Positions 22,556 through 31,225 of a stretch of 64,000 nt of DNA are shown here, in pieces. The position numbers and the translations under genes are program-made. Every line of letters starts with the position of its first letter. Position 1 is the stretch's first letter. The DNA is from Ruminococcus sp. (GTDB lineage Bacteria > Bacillota > Clostridia > Oscillospirales > Acutalibacteraceae), in assembly GCA_004556705.1 (NCBI GenBank), contig SFGA01000001.1:118872-182871 (forward strand), read 5' to 3'. The notes under the pieces were generated by a model. It was not told the DNA's origin. It searched no databases and was given only the letters and a program-made list of their open reading frames with translations.

Positions 22556-25225
22556 ATGAAAAATATGAAAAAGTTGATTTCGGCGGCTCTTGTTGCGGCG
22601 GTCTGTGTTTCGTGTACCGCTTGTGCAAAAACGCCCGATATGAGCGATGTGTTTAAGGATAATGAGAAAATCTCATATTCGACCTCTTACACACAGCTTT
22701 CCGACAAAAAGACAAATAAGACAAAGTCGTGGCGGCAGGGAATGGTCGGCGGTAACGGTCTTGAGGGCTTTATCACAAGCGGAAGTCCGTACAGCGATAC
22801 GATTATCTACCAGAATATGCATTTCATTATGCCTAACGAAAACGCCCGAACCTGTCCCGATACGGCGGACGAGCTTGAAACGGTAAAGCAGAGCATTGTT
22901 AAGGGCGAGGATATAGTTGATAATGCAAGCTATGACGATGTCTATCGCTTCCATCCGGGCGGTCAGCTGCGTATTTCCTCGCAGAAGCACCGCACAAAGG
23001 ACTATGTACGCTATACCGACTATGAAACGGCTCAGGTCGGCGTGAGATACACCGATAAAAACGGTGCTTGGGAGAGGACGACCTTTACCTCTCTTGCCGA
23101 CTGTGTAACCGTCACTAAAATCGAAAAGTCAAGTGAAAATACACCTGTAACCGTTACGCTTAGCTATGACGATATTTCCGCTCTTGCGAACTATTCAAAG
23201 AGCGACGAGGTAAATATAAGATACAAAAAGACGTCTGACGGGGACAAGGGATATCTTGCCTTTGTTGCACATTATCCCGACTATGAAAACTCGGAGCTTA
23301 AAAACGGCGGCTATGCCACTCTTACATATATTGTAACGGACGGCGGTACGCTCGATTTTTCGGAAAAAGCCAAGCCCTCCGATGAGCAATATGCTTCGGA
23401 CACTCAACCGCAGGTTACCGTAAGCGAAGCGAACAGCGTTTATCTCATAACCGTTACGGGCAGGGATTACAATATGGGCAAATATTCCGACTTTGACGCT
23501 CAAACAGACTATTCGCTTGTAAATTCGCTTTATGAGAGAGCTGCTGATTTCACAAAAAAATATACGGCTGACGGAAAATTCAGCTATGATTCTGCACTCA
23601 GTGCACACCTTGCAATATATAAGCCGCAGTTTGACGCAGTAACGCTTACCTTGAAGGACGGAAGCTCCGACAAGTCAAACGAATCACTTTTACGCTCGCA
23701 GCGATTTAAGAAAAAACTCAATTCCGCTTTGAGTCAGCGTTCGTACTATGCAGGCAGATACGCATACCTCTGCTGCAGCGGATATTCTACCTCACGCCTT
23801 TACGGTATGTGGACAGGAGAATGGAACACGGGCTGGGGCAGTAAATATACAATGGACGCAAATGTTAATTTGCAGACCTCGTCAATGAATACGGGCAATA
23901 TTTCCTCTTCGCCGATAGGCTATACATATTTTATACTCCGTCAGCTGCCCGATTGGGAAGAAAACGCTCTTGCGACCCACGGATTTACCGATGCGATACA
24001 GGCTCCCGTAAATACCGACGGCGACAAGGCGGTAATCACGGAAACGTGTTATCCGTATCCGTTCAGATATTGGAACGCAGGCTCAAGCTGGATGATTCAG
24101 CCCTTGTATGAAACCTTACAGTGCTACGGCAATATACAAATTCCGCTAAGCGACGAAATAGACCTTGAAAAGCTTAAATCCGTGCTTTCGACGACTGCCG
24201 ACGACCTTACGGACAGTGATATAGAAACGATTAAGGCTCGTGGTTACTTACAGCTTGAAGAAGATGTGCTTATGCCGCTTTTGATTAAATCTGTAAACTA
24301 TTGGGAACAGCTTATGACCGCCGAGTATTACACAGACTCAAACGGGGATATTCATTACGAAGCGGGTAAGACGGAGCTTGCCGATAATGAATATTATTGC
24401 ATTTTGCCGAGCTATTCTCCCGAAAATAACCCGTCAAATTATCCGTCTCCGTCCGACGCAAACACGGCTATTGACATTGCCGCATGCAGGGATAATATAA
24501 ATATGCTTTTGAGCGTTGTAAAGGATGTTGCACCCGAAACGGATACGGCAAGGTGGGAGTATATGCTCAAAAAGCTTCCGCCGTATCTCTATGACGAGAC
24601 GGGAGCGCTCAAGGAATGGGCGTGCAATCAGTTCAGCGAGAACAACAAGCACAGACATTTAAGCCACCTTTACTGTGTATGGCCGCTGTTTGAAACGCAG
24701 AATGACGAACAGCTCAAGCAGGCTTGCATACAGGCGATTGATAACAGAACTTCGGAGAATGAGGCAAGCCACGCACTTGTCCACCGTTCGCTTATTGCGG
24801 CAAGGCTCAAGGACAGAACAAGTATCACATCGGCTCTCTTGAAGCTTCAAAACCATAAAATCAGATATAATTCTCTTATGACAAACCACGACTACGACCA
24901 AAGAAGCTGTTATTGTACCGATTTTGCAATAGGCTACCTCGGAATTGTCCATGAAGCGCTTGTTTATTCAAACACAAATGAGATAGAGGTGCTTCCGGCA
25001 CTGTTCGAGTCGGGCTTTGACGCAGGCGAGATAACGGGCATAAAGGCAAGAACCCGTGCCACCGTTGACTCGCTTAAATGGGACGTGAACGCAAAAACCG
25101 CACAGGTAACCGTAACCTCCGATATTGAGCAAACGATAAAGCTTTCCTGCGGACTTTCCGACAAAACCGAAACGCTTACCTTTGCACCCGGAGAAACAAA
25201 AACGGTTGAGTTTACGCTCAACTGA
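22556..25225 (+). CDS. GH95-type glycoside hydrolase lipoprotein (alpha-L-fucosidase family)
   Basis: 889 residues with a lipoprotein signal (Cys-rich CVSCTAC near residue 20), so it is expected on the outer face of the membrane. The N-terminal GH95 beta domain contains WRQGMVGGNGLEGFI. The (alpha/alpha)6 barrel has RLYGMWTGEWN, the paired Asn motif ANVNLQ, the acid-bearing segment ILPSYSPENNP and HRHLSHLYCVWP. These match the catalytic Asn-x-Asn and Glu positions of GH95. Members act on fucosylated or galactosylated glycans; the substrate is not determined here. AGAGGTGAGG precedes the ATG. It stands alone between hisR and a terminator at 25244. Confidence 0.85.
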   Translation: MKNMKKLISAALVAAVCVSCTACAKTPDMSDVFKDNEKISYSTSYTQLSDKKTNKTKSWRQGMVGGNGLEGFITSGSPYSDTIIYQNMHFIMPNENARTCPDTADELETVKQSIVKGEDIVDNASYDDVYRFHPGGQLRISSQKHRTKDYVRYTDYETAQVGVRYTDKNGAWERTTFTSLADCVTVTKIEKSSENTPVTVTLSYDDISALANYSKSDEVNIRYKKTSDGDKGYLAFVAHYPDYENSELKNGGYATLTYIVTDGGTLDFSEKAKPSDEQYASDTQPQVTVSEANSVYLITVTGRDYNMGKYSDFDAQTDYSLVNSLYERAADFTKKYTADGKFSYDSALSAHLAIYKPQFDAVTLTLKDGSSDKSNESLLRSQRFKKKLNSALSQRSYYAGRYAYLCCSGYSTSRLYGMWTGEWNTGWGSKYTMDANVNLQTSSMNTGNISSSPIGYTYFILRQLPDWEENALATHGFTDAIQAPVNTDGDKAVITETCYPYPFRYWNAGSSWMIQPLYETLQCYGNIQIPLSDEIDLEKLKSVLSTTADDLTDSDIETIKARGYLQLEEDVLMPLLIKSVNYWEQLMTAEYYTDSNGDIHYEAGKTELADNEYYCILPSYSPENNPSNYPSPSDANTAIDIAACRDNINMLLSVVKDVAPETDTARWEYMLKKLPPYLYDETGALKEWACNQFSENNKHRHLSHLYCVWPLFETQNDEQLKQACIQAIDNRTSENEASHALVHRSLIAARLKDRTSITSALLKLQNHKIRYNSLMTNHDYDQRSCYCTDFAIGYLGIVHEALVYSNTNEIEVLPALFESGFDAGEITGIKARTRATVDSLKWDVNAKTAQVTVTSDIEQTIKLSCGLSDKTETLTFAPGETKTVEFTLN

Positions 25226-25243
25226 AAACGGAATATATCAACG

Positions 25244-25278
25244 GACTGTAAAACTGCTGCTTTTACAGTCTGTTTTTA
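25244..25278 (+). terminator. Terminator after the GH95 gene
   Basis: GACTGTAAAA (25244-25253) and TTTTACAGTC (25261-25270) form a perfect 10-bp stem with a 7-nt loop and TGTTTTT. Confidence 0.85.
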
Positions 25279-25336
25279 TGTCTGAGCCTTGACAAAACAG
25301 GGGATATACTGTATCATTTCATTGCTTCAAGCGAAG

Positions 25337-25390
25337 CGGTCAGTTCGTAACCATCCTGACCGACACTATGTGTCAATCAAAACTAAGGAG
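25337..25390 (+). promoter_or_regulatory. Candidate preQ1 riboswitch leader
   Basis: CGGTCAG (25337-25343) and CTGACCG (25356-25362) form a 7-bp stem around a C-rich loop. A small hairpin GACAC/GTGTC (25362-25374) follows, and then an A-rich tail ending AAAACTAAGGAG, which is the ribosome site of queT. The P1 stem, and a tail that can fold back and hide the SD, fit the preQ1-I plan. The extra hairpin is unusual. queT is a known preQ1-riboswitch-controlled family. Confidence 0.55.
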
Positions 25391-25398
25391 AATTGAAT

Positions 25399-25911
25399 AT
25401 GAAAAACAAAAAGGTTTACACACTCGTTTCGGGTGCGGTAATTGCCGCACTTTACGCCGCATTGACTTACGCCGCATCATCTGTCGGACTTGCTTACGGA
25501 GCTGTTCAGTTTCGATTTTCGGAAGCTCTTACGGTGCTTGCAGCACTCACTCCGGCAGCAATTCCCGGTCTTACAATCGGCTGCTTTTTGGGAAATCTCG
25601 GAAGCCCGTACGGTATGATTGATATTATCTGCGGAACTCTTGCGACGTTCGTTGCCGCATTTCTTTCCTACAAGACAAGAAATGTCAAGGTAAAAGGTAT
25701 ATCCGTGTTGGCACCGCTGTTTCCCGTAATCAGCAACGCACTTATTGTCGGAGCGGAGATTACAGCCTTTCTTCCCGAGGGCTTTACATTCTACGGCTAT
25801 CTTATTCAGGCGCTTTGGGTCGGTCTCGGCGAGCTTGTCGTGTGCTATGTCGCAGGAATTCCGTTGCTTATAGCGGTTGAAAAGACGCAGCTCAAAAAGT
25901 ACATTAAATAA
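25399..25911 (+). CDS. queT: QueT-family queuosine precursor transporter (ECF S component)
   Basis: 170 residues, five to six hydrophobic segments with the family motifs VQFRFSEALTVL and GCFLGNLGSPYG. QueT proteins act as substrate-binding S components of ECF transporters importing queuosine precursors such as preQ1. The ATG at 25399 is preferred because AAGGAG lies 8 bp upstream; a TTG two codons earlier is less likely. The preQ1-like leader supports the assignment. No preQ1 biosynthesis genes are in the window, so the cell may salvage the precursor. Confidence 0.9.
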   Translation: MKNKKVYTLVSGAVIAALYAALTYAASSVGLAYGAVQFRFSEALTVLAALTPAAIPGLTIGCFLGNLGSPYGMIDIICGTLATFVAAFLSYKTRNVKVKGISVLAPLFPVISNALIVGAEITAFLPEGFTFYGYLIQALWVGLGELVVCYVAGIPLLIAVEKTQLKKYIK

Positions 25912-25917
25912 ATAATA

Positions 25918-25946
25918 TTGAACAACACTGTCCTTTGTGTTACAAT
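25918..25946 (+). promoter_or_regulatory. Promoter of the OmpR/HK operon
   Basis: TTGAAC (25918-25923), 17-bp spacer, TACAAT (25941-25946), 26 bp before the response-regulator start. Confidence 0.6.
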
Positions 25947-25971
25947 TTAACAGAAAGGGCGGTGTATTTTT

Positions 25972-26652
25972 ATGTCAAAAATCATTGTTGCAGATGATGA
26001 GCAGCTTATCAGAAGCCTTGTTTCGGATTTTCTTGAAAAGGCAGGCTATACCGTTTTGCAGGCTGAGGACGGAGCTAAAGCACTTGAGCTTTTTAATGAA
26101 AACAGGGACGTTGCACTTTGTATTCTTGATATTATGATGCCCGAGCTTGACGGTTGGGAGGTCTGCCGCAGAATACGCAGCGCTTCGGATGTTCCGATTA
26201 TGCTTTTGACCGCAAGAAGTCAGGATTTTGACCAGATAACAGGTTTCGATTCGGGCGCAGATGACTATGTTACAAAGCCGTTTTCTCCCGTTGTGCTTGT
26301 TAAGAGGGTGGAGGCATTGCTTCGCCGTAACGGTGCATTGAAGTCTGAAAAAGAGGGATTGTGGGGGCTTGTCATTGACCCCGAGGCGCTTGATGTTCGT
26401 CTTGACGGAAAGAAAATTGACCTTACCGTCAAGGAATTTAAGATACTCGAAAAGCTTTCGCAGGCTGTCGGCAGGGTTTACAGTCGTGAACAGCTGCTTG
26501 ACGACGTGTGGGGTTATGATTATTTCGGAGATATAAGAACTGTTGACACGCACGTTGCAAGGCTTCGCACAAAGCTCGGCGAGTGGGGAGAGGCTCATTT
26601 GAAAACCGTCTATGCGGTCGGATATAAGCTTCAGGAGAATTCCGATGAATAA
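25972..26652 (+). CDS. OmpR/PhoB-family response regulator
   Basis: 226 residues. The receiver domain has VADDEQ and the phospho-Asp in CILDIMMPELDG, the Thr in LLTAR and the Lys in TKPFSP. The C-terminal winged helix (about 130-222) contains LTVKEFKILEKL and DIRTVDTHVARLRTKLG. It resembles VanR/YycF-type regulators; targets are unknown. It overlaps the kinase gene by 8 bp. Confidence 0.95.
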   Translation: MSKIIVADDEQLIRSLVSDFLEKAGYTVLQAEDGAKALELFNENRDVALCILDIMMPELDGWEVCRRIRSASDVPIMLLTARSQDFDQITGFDSGADDYVTKPFSPVVLVKRVEALLRRNGALKSEKEGLWGLVIDPEALDVRLDGKKIDLTVKEFKILEKLSQAVGRVYSREQLLDDVWGYDYFGDIRTVDTHVARLRTKLGEWGEAHLKTVYAVGYKLQENSDE

Positions 26653-28093
26653 TAAGCAGAGTAAAAAGATAATAAGCATCCGCACCCGACTGTTTTTGCA
26701 GGTCGGGGCAGTCGTGGTTGTTGCCGTACTGCTTATTTTGTCGCTTAACAATTTCCTTTTGCCGACGATTTACGCAAAGAACGAAAAGCGTTCTATGATT
26801 GATGTTAAAAATTTAATAAGCACCTTTGATTTTAATGCGGGCGATTATGTATCGCAGTTGAGCTCGCTTGAAAAGAAATACGGCTTTTCCATTGATATTT
26901 ATTCTCAAAACGGCGATCCGCTTTATTTCGGTACGACGGACATTTTCTCGTCAAAGGGTAAAATTACCGTTTCAAAACGGCAGGACTATGACGACGGCTC
27001 ATTTTTTGAAATTCAGACGATTGAAAACGAAAATATACAGTATATAGTTTACGGCTCACACCTTTCGGGCGGCGAGGAAATTGAAATGTATTCCCGTAAG
27101 GAAGACGTTGACCGCACGGCTGATATTGCAGTTATGATTACAAGCATTACAAGCGTTGTCGCAATGCTTGCGGCGATGGCCGTTATCTATTTTTATTCGG
27201 GTAAATTCACAAAGCCGCTTATTAAAATGAGCGAGGTAACGGAAAAAATGGCGGAAATGGATTTTTCCGAGAAGTGCGAGGTTACGGGCAATGATGAATT
27301 GAGCGTACTCTCGTCGAGTATCAACCACCTGTCCGATTCGCTCAATGAAACGCTTGATGATTTGCACAGTAAAAACGAAAGACTTCTAAAGGATATTGAA
27401 AAAGAAAAAACGCTTGAAAAAATCAGAAAGGATTTCATTTCAAATGTTTCTCATGAGCTGAAAACGCCGATTTCTATAATAAGGGGATATTCCGAGGGTG
27501 CGTCGCTGATGATTGAAAACGGCGAAACTGAGTCGGCAAAAAAATATTGCGATGTTATTGTCGGAGAAACCGAAAAAATGAACACGCTTGTATTACAGCT
27601 CTTGGAGCTTTCAATGTACGAGTCGGGAAATGTTGCACTAAAGGATGAGGTCTTTGATATTTCCGCTTTGACGGACGATTACGCAGATGCAAATTCCATC
27701 AAAACAAATGTAAAGGGAATAGCCTTTACAAACAAAATCCCCGAAAATACAAGGGTTGTCGGCGACAGAGTGAAAACGGAAATGATTATAAACAATTATA
27801 TTTCAAATGCCGTGTCGCACGCAGACGGAGAAAAGCAAATTGTTGTTTCAAGCACTGATTTGAGCGATAGATACAGAATTTCCGTCTTTAACACGGGCAA
27901 GCCGATTGCCGACGAGGATATAGATAAAATTTGGATTGCTTTTTATCGAGCAGATAAGTCGAGAAGTCGAAGCGAGGGCAGATACGGCTTGGGACTTTCG
28001 ATAGTCAGCGCAATTCAAAGACTCTACGGACTTGATTACGGAGTGATAAATCACGAAAACGGCGTTGAGTTTTGGTTTGATATTAAAAAGTAA
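26645..28093 (+). CDS. Sensor histidine kinase (HAMP/HisKA/HATPase)
   Basis: 482 residues when started at ATG 26645, which follows CAGGAG; an upstream in-frame start has no ribosome site. It has two membrane segments (about 14-40 and 160-185) with an extracytoplasmic domain of about 110 residues between them, then HAMP, the H-box FISNVSHELKTPISIIRGYS, the N-box NNYISNAVSHA and G-box GRYGLGLSIV. It is the cognate kinase of the preceding regulator. The signal is unknown. Confidence 0.95.
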   Translation: MNNKQSKKIISIRTRLFLQVGAVVVVAVLLILSLNNFLLPTIYAKNEKRSMIDVKNLISTFDFNAGDYVSQLSSLEKKYGFSIDIYSQNGDPLYFGTTDIFSSKGKITVSKRQDYDDGSFFEIQTIENENIQYIVYGSHLSGGEEIEMYSRKEDVDRTADIAVMITSITSVVAMLAAMAVIYFYSGKFTKPLIKMSEVTEKMAEMDFSEKCEVTGNDELSVLSSSINHLSDSLNETLDDLHSKNERLLKDIEKEKTLEKIRKDFISNVSHELKTPISIIRGYSEGASLMIENGETESAKKYCDVIVGETEKMNTLVLQLLELSMYESGNVALKDEVFDISALTDDYADANSIKTNVKGIAFTNKIPENTRVVGDRVKTEMIINNYISNAVSHADGEKQIVVSSTDLSDRYRISVFNTGKPIADEDIDKIWIAFYRADKSRSRSEGRYGLGLSIVSAIQRLYGLDYGVINHENGVEFWFDIKK

Positions 28094-28113
28094 AAGGAAC
28101 ATATACCAAAAAA

Positions 28114-28146
28114 TTAACGGACAGCCTTGCTGTCCGTTAATTTTTT
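28114..28146. terminator. Bidirectional terminator after the kinase
   Basis: TTAACGGACAGC and GCTGTCCGTTAA form a perfect 12-bp stem with a 3-nt loop, flanked by A and T runs. Confidence 0.9.
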
Positions 28147-28241
28147 GCGTATTTATTAAGCTTAATCCCCTGATATTTCTCCCCTGATTTTTCATGTGAT
28201 TATTGAATTTATAGGCGTCTTTTATTTTGCTACGCAATAAG

Positions 28242-28270
28242 TTGACATTTTTAATAAAATATGCGATAAT
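28242..28270 (+). promoter_or_regulatory. Promoter of the cysteine-peptidase gene
   Basis: TTGACA (28242-28247), 17-bp spacer, GATAAT (28265-28270). The remaining leader of about 190 bp before the gene is very AT-rich and contains a two-codon frame, ATG ATT TAA at 28410, behind GGGGTGAT. Confidence 0.65.
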
Positions 28271-28462
28271 TTATTTAAATATTTAGTTAATTTGCTTTTG
28301 CGATTAATGTTTACGAATGTTAATTTGTCAAGATTTACTATGATATTATTATTTATTAGTATTATTTTATTTCAAAAACAAAAATTTTTTTATTAGTGGG
28401 GTGATACCAATGATTTAATATTTATTAATAGGAGTTTTTGTAAAACAGTAGGAGGAATAAAT

Positions 28463-29467
28463 ATGAAGAAAACAATATCTATAATATTAGTTGTTGCTAT
28501 TCTTCTAGCTTGTATGCCATTTAATGTTTTTGCTGGTTTTCAAAGTGTGGTTTTACCCAGCGAGATAACTGATTTTTTTACAAGTTCATTTGCTGGGTAT
28601 TCATTACGAACTAAAAAGCCGCTTTATGACATTAATAACAATGTCTGCGCATACATAGTATCTTTAGATCCGGTTGGATATATTATTTTTGATGATACTG
28701 ACGTTGTTGAATGTTCGCATACAGTTGATTATCCAATCGACAATAACACTAATTATTATTTTGGACCATTACAGTTATATAAAAAAATTGCTGACAATAA
28801 TTATCAGCATTTAGTTTCTGATGAGATTGTTTCTAAAGAATGTGTTGAAGGTTTGGATAGTAGCTTTAAAGTTAAGCAGGAGATGGTATCGCAATCAAAT
28901 ATAAACATGCAGAACTCAATTACACCTTGCACAGTAGTTAATAGACAGTTACCCTATACACCACGTGCATACACCTATAATCCAGATGACCGTTGCGGTT
29001 CGCTTGCTTTGACTATCACATTAATGTATTATGATGACCATATTGATTCATATATGGTGCCAGATTGGCTTGCAAACGCTGACAATACTGGGCAATATTT
29101 TAGTACCTTATTAAAACCGCATGTGGAGGATATTAACAGTAATTACGGTAGTTCTGCGGCTGCTCTTTCAAGTGGAGCTGACTGGTACTTTACCTATCGT
29201 GGTATTAGGAATGAGTACCATGCTATTCGAGTAATAAACCCGACATACAATGGGTTTAGAGAAAAAATCGATGGAAATAGACCTGTTATTGTGCTTATAA
29301 ATAATCACCCAATCTATGGTAATCACTGGGTTGTTGGGTATGGTTATTATTACCAAAGTTCAGGTAGTGCCGAGCGCACTATTATTCGGGTAAATGATGG
29401 ATGGGGAAACAACGGACGAGAAATAAGCTTTAAGTATGTTGTTAATTTAGTCTATTTTAATAAATAG
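28463..29467 (+). CDS. Secreted papain-like cysteine peptidase with propeptide
   Basis: 334 residues with a signal peptide (cleavage near FAG, residue 25). Residues 30-130 look like the propeptide of streptopain-type (C10) enzymes (VGYIIFDDTD). The catalytic domain has Cys178 in DDRCGSLALTITLMYYD, His288 in IYGNHWVVGYGY and Asn311/Asp312 in RVNDGWGNN, the papain-fold triad order also seen in C39-like peptidases. C10-like and C39-like assignments both remain open. AGGAGG precedes the ATG. The gene is much more AT-rich than the his region, suggesting recent acquisition. A lipoprotein gene follows on the same strand. Confidence 0.75.
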   Translation: MKKTISIILVVAILLACMPFNVFAGFQSVVLPSEITDFFTSSFAGYSLRTKKPLYDINNNVCAYIVSLDPVGYIIFDDTDVVECSHTVDYPIDNNTNYYFGPLQLYKKIADNNYQHLVSDEIVSKECVEGLDSSFKVKQEMVSQSNINMQNSITPCTVVNRQLPYTPRAYTYNPDDRCGSLALTITLMYYDDHIDSYMVPDWLANADNTGQYFSTLLKPHVEDINSNYGSSAAALSSGADWYFTYRGIRNEYHAIRVINPTYNGFREKIDGNRPVIVLINNHPIYGNHWVVGYGYYYQSSGSAERTIIRVNDGWGNNGREISFKYVVNLVYFNK

Positions 29468-29497
29468 TATTATGTTGTATATAAGGAGTGGTGACTT

Positions 29498-30010
29498 TTG
29501 AAAACGAAAATAAGGCGTTTTTTCTTCTTGCTTTTACTATTTCAGATGTTTTGCTTTTTCCTTATTAGCTGTGGCTCTCCAAAGCAAGATGATACTGACC
29601 GGGTTGAGGCTATTTCTTATGACCAACAGTTGAAGATTTTGCTGTCGCTGACACCTGTTAAAATTCAAAAAATTGATTTTGTATATGTGCGCCCTGAAAA
29701 CGGCGGAACGCGCGTATATAAAACATTTACTGAAACGAACGATTTACAAGCCGTTTTGGATGCTTTAAAGAGCGCGAACCTGCAAACCATCGATAATCAA
29801 GCCCCACAAGGCGGTTGGACAGTACTTTTGCGAATTTGGAGAACTGAGGCAGCAGGCGAGGTTGCAGAACCGTTGCTGCTTTCCACTGGTGGCGATACAA
29901 CCGTCCATGTCGGTGGCTATGCCTATGCGGCTGAAAACGAGGGCTATTATACGGATTTAATTGCGTTGTATGAGGTCTCTGCTGCTGAAGAAATGCCCTA
30001 TACAGTGTAA
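29498..30010 (+). CDS. Lipoprotein of unknown function
   Basis: 170 residues with a lipoprotein signal ending LISCGS (Cys26). The TTG start at 29498 is supported by AAGGAG 9 bp upstream. The mature domain of about 140 residues contains KIDFVYVRPENGGTRVYKTF and TTVHVGGYAYAAENEGYY; it may be related to DUF5301-type proteins, but I am not sure. It lies 30 bp after the secreted peptidase and before a terminator, so the two probably form an operon. It could be an inhibitor or partner of the peptidase; nothing in the sequence proves that. Confidence 0.65.
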   Translation: MKTKIRRFFFLLLLFQMFCFFLISCGSPKQDDTDRVEAISYDQQLKILLSLTPVKIQKIDFVYVRPENGGTRVYKTFTETNDLQAVLDALKSANLQTIDNQAPQGGWTVLLRIWRTEAAGEVAEPLLLSTGGDTTVHVGGYAYAAENEGYYTDLIALYEVSAAEEMPYTV

Positions 30011-30035
30011 AACAGTAACAGCAATAAAAGTATCA

Positions 30036-30072
30036 GAAACACCCTGTTTGAAAAAAACAGGGTGTTTCACTT
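30036..30072 (+). terminator. Terminator after the lipoprotein
   Basis: GAAACACCCTGTTT (30036-30049) and AAACAGGGTGTTTC (30055-30068) form a perfect 14-bp stem, followed by ACTTTATT. Confidence 0.8.
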
Positions 30073-30194
30073 TATTGTGTTTTGTAAAAATGGAATTGCC
30101 AAACCTGAAAATGTATGATAGGATAAGCTTATTTTATTTCGGGGGAGTGTGGTTTGGGGAAAAAGACAACTTCTATACTGCTTGCAAAATCAGA

Positions 30195-30424
30195 GGACGG
30201 TTCTATGTGTTGTTAACATTTTCTAACAATAGCAACGCTTGTCCCCGTCAACCTACTGATTTGACTAATAGACAGCCCTTTCGCCTTAAATGTTGGTTTA
30301 TTCCTCGAAGCATTACATGATATATTCCACTTTCGCTTTTTTTGCGTGCTTGTCTTGGCATAGCTTATCACCCAAAATGAGTATATTACATGCGTCTGTT
30401 TCCTGTCAACGCATAGAACCGTCC
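30195..30424. repeat. Inverted-repeat element, MITE or REP-like
   Basis: GGACGGTTCTATG (30195-30207) recurs exactly inverted as CATAGAACCGTCC (30412-30424), with further partial matching inside. The right end continues CCCTGTGTCCC. GGGACAGGGGGACGG-type ends are common beside REP-associated transposases in Firmicutes. No transposase is encoded in the 230 bp, so it is a non-autonomous or decayed element. The surrounding interval 30069-30501 shows no gene. Confidence 0.55.
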
Positions 30425-30439
30425 CCCTGTGTCCCTAAG

Positions 30440-30482
30440 CAAAGAAAAACGGACAACACAGTTTAAGTTGTCCGTTTTTATA
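30440..30482 (-). terminator. Terminator of spoVT
   Basis: AAAACGGACAAC and its complement form a 12-bp stem around a 10-nt loop, with a T run on the minus strand, about 20 bp past the spoVT stop. Confidence 0.85.
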
Positions 30483-30501
30483 ATGTGTAATTGTTGAAAA
30501 A

Positions 30502-31038
30502 TCAATCCTCCGTCTGCTTTCCGAGAAACGAAGCGGCAACGGAAATAAGCTTTTCTTTTGTGGCGTCGGGCAAAGTCCTCTGCTCGTCAAACATCATCAC
30601 AACCGAGCCTGCAACATCTCCCGAGCCGATAATCGTATAAACAATCGACGCCTCAAGCTCACTGTTCATAATCGGCTTAATCCCGACCTCCGATTTTGCC
30701 GTAAATGAGCCTCTCTCGTCCATAAGACCTTCAAGCTCGGGCGATACTCTGCCGTCGGTCAGAGCCTTTTTCTGTGCACCGCAAACGGACACCACTCGAT
30801 CCCTGTCGGTTATCATAACCGTCATTCCCGTAGTCTTGCTTAAAACCTCTGCATATTGAGTGGCAAAGGATGAAAATTCGCCTATCGGTGAATACTTTTT
30901 GAATACAACCTCGCCGTCCGCCGCCGTGAATATTTCCAACGGGTCGCCCTCTCGCATGTGCATTGTACGGCGTATTTCCTTTGGAATGACAACTCTGCCG
31001 AGGTCGTCAATTCGTCTGACAATTCCTGTTGCTTTCAT
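30502..31038 (-). CDS. spoVT: Stage V sporulation protein T
   Basis: 178 residues: an N-terminal AbrB swapped-hairpin DNA-binding domain (GIVRRIDDLGRVVIPKEIRR) and a C-terminal GAF domain (about 56-175). SpoVT tunes sigma-G-dependent gene expression in the forespore, and its presence points to a spore-forming lineage. Full length compared with the family (about 178). AAGGAGAAC precedes the ATG. Confidence 0.95.
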   Translation of the reverse strand: MKATGIVRRIDDLGRVVIPKEIRRTMHMREGDPLEIFTAADGEVVFKKYSPIGEFSSFATQYAEVLSKTTGMTVMITDRDRVVSVCGAQKKALTDGRVSPELEGLMDERGSFTAKSEVGIKPIMNSELEASIVYTIIGSGDVAGSVVMMFDEQRTLPDATKEKLISVAASFLGKQTED

Positions 31039-31150
31039 ACCGTTCTCCTTATAAAGTTAATTTTATCCTGTAATATTTTACGCAGAAAACGGTGTTTAAT
31101 ACGGGACTTTTTATTTCAAATGTTTTTAAGCTATTTAATTTTTTTAAATG

Positions 31151-31178
31151 TTGACAACATATTTTATCGTGATATAAT
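31151..31178 (+). promoter_or_regulatory. Promoter of the marR-MATE operon
   Basis: TTGACA (31151-31156), 16-bp spacer, TATAAT (31173-31178). Confidence 0.75.
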
Positions 31179-31188
31179 ATGATAGATA

Positions 31189-31203
31189 GCTAACAATGTT
31201 AGC
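31189..31203 (+). promoter_or_regulatory. Palindromic operator, probably for MarR
   Basis: GCTAACAATGTTAGC is a perfect palindrome about the central base. It sits 10 bp after the -10 box and 22 bp before the MarR start codon, ideal for autorepression. Confidence 0.65.
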
Positions 31204-31225
31204 AATTTACTGAGGGTGTGTTTTT

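Noticed and set aside
29961..30320. A 119-codon frame after the lipoprotein
   Set aside because: It overlaps the lipoprotein and reads through the terminator and the inverted-repeat element with no domain.
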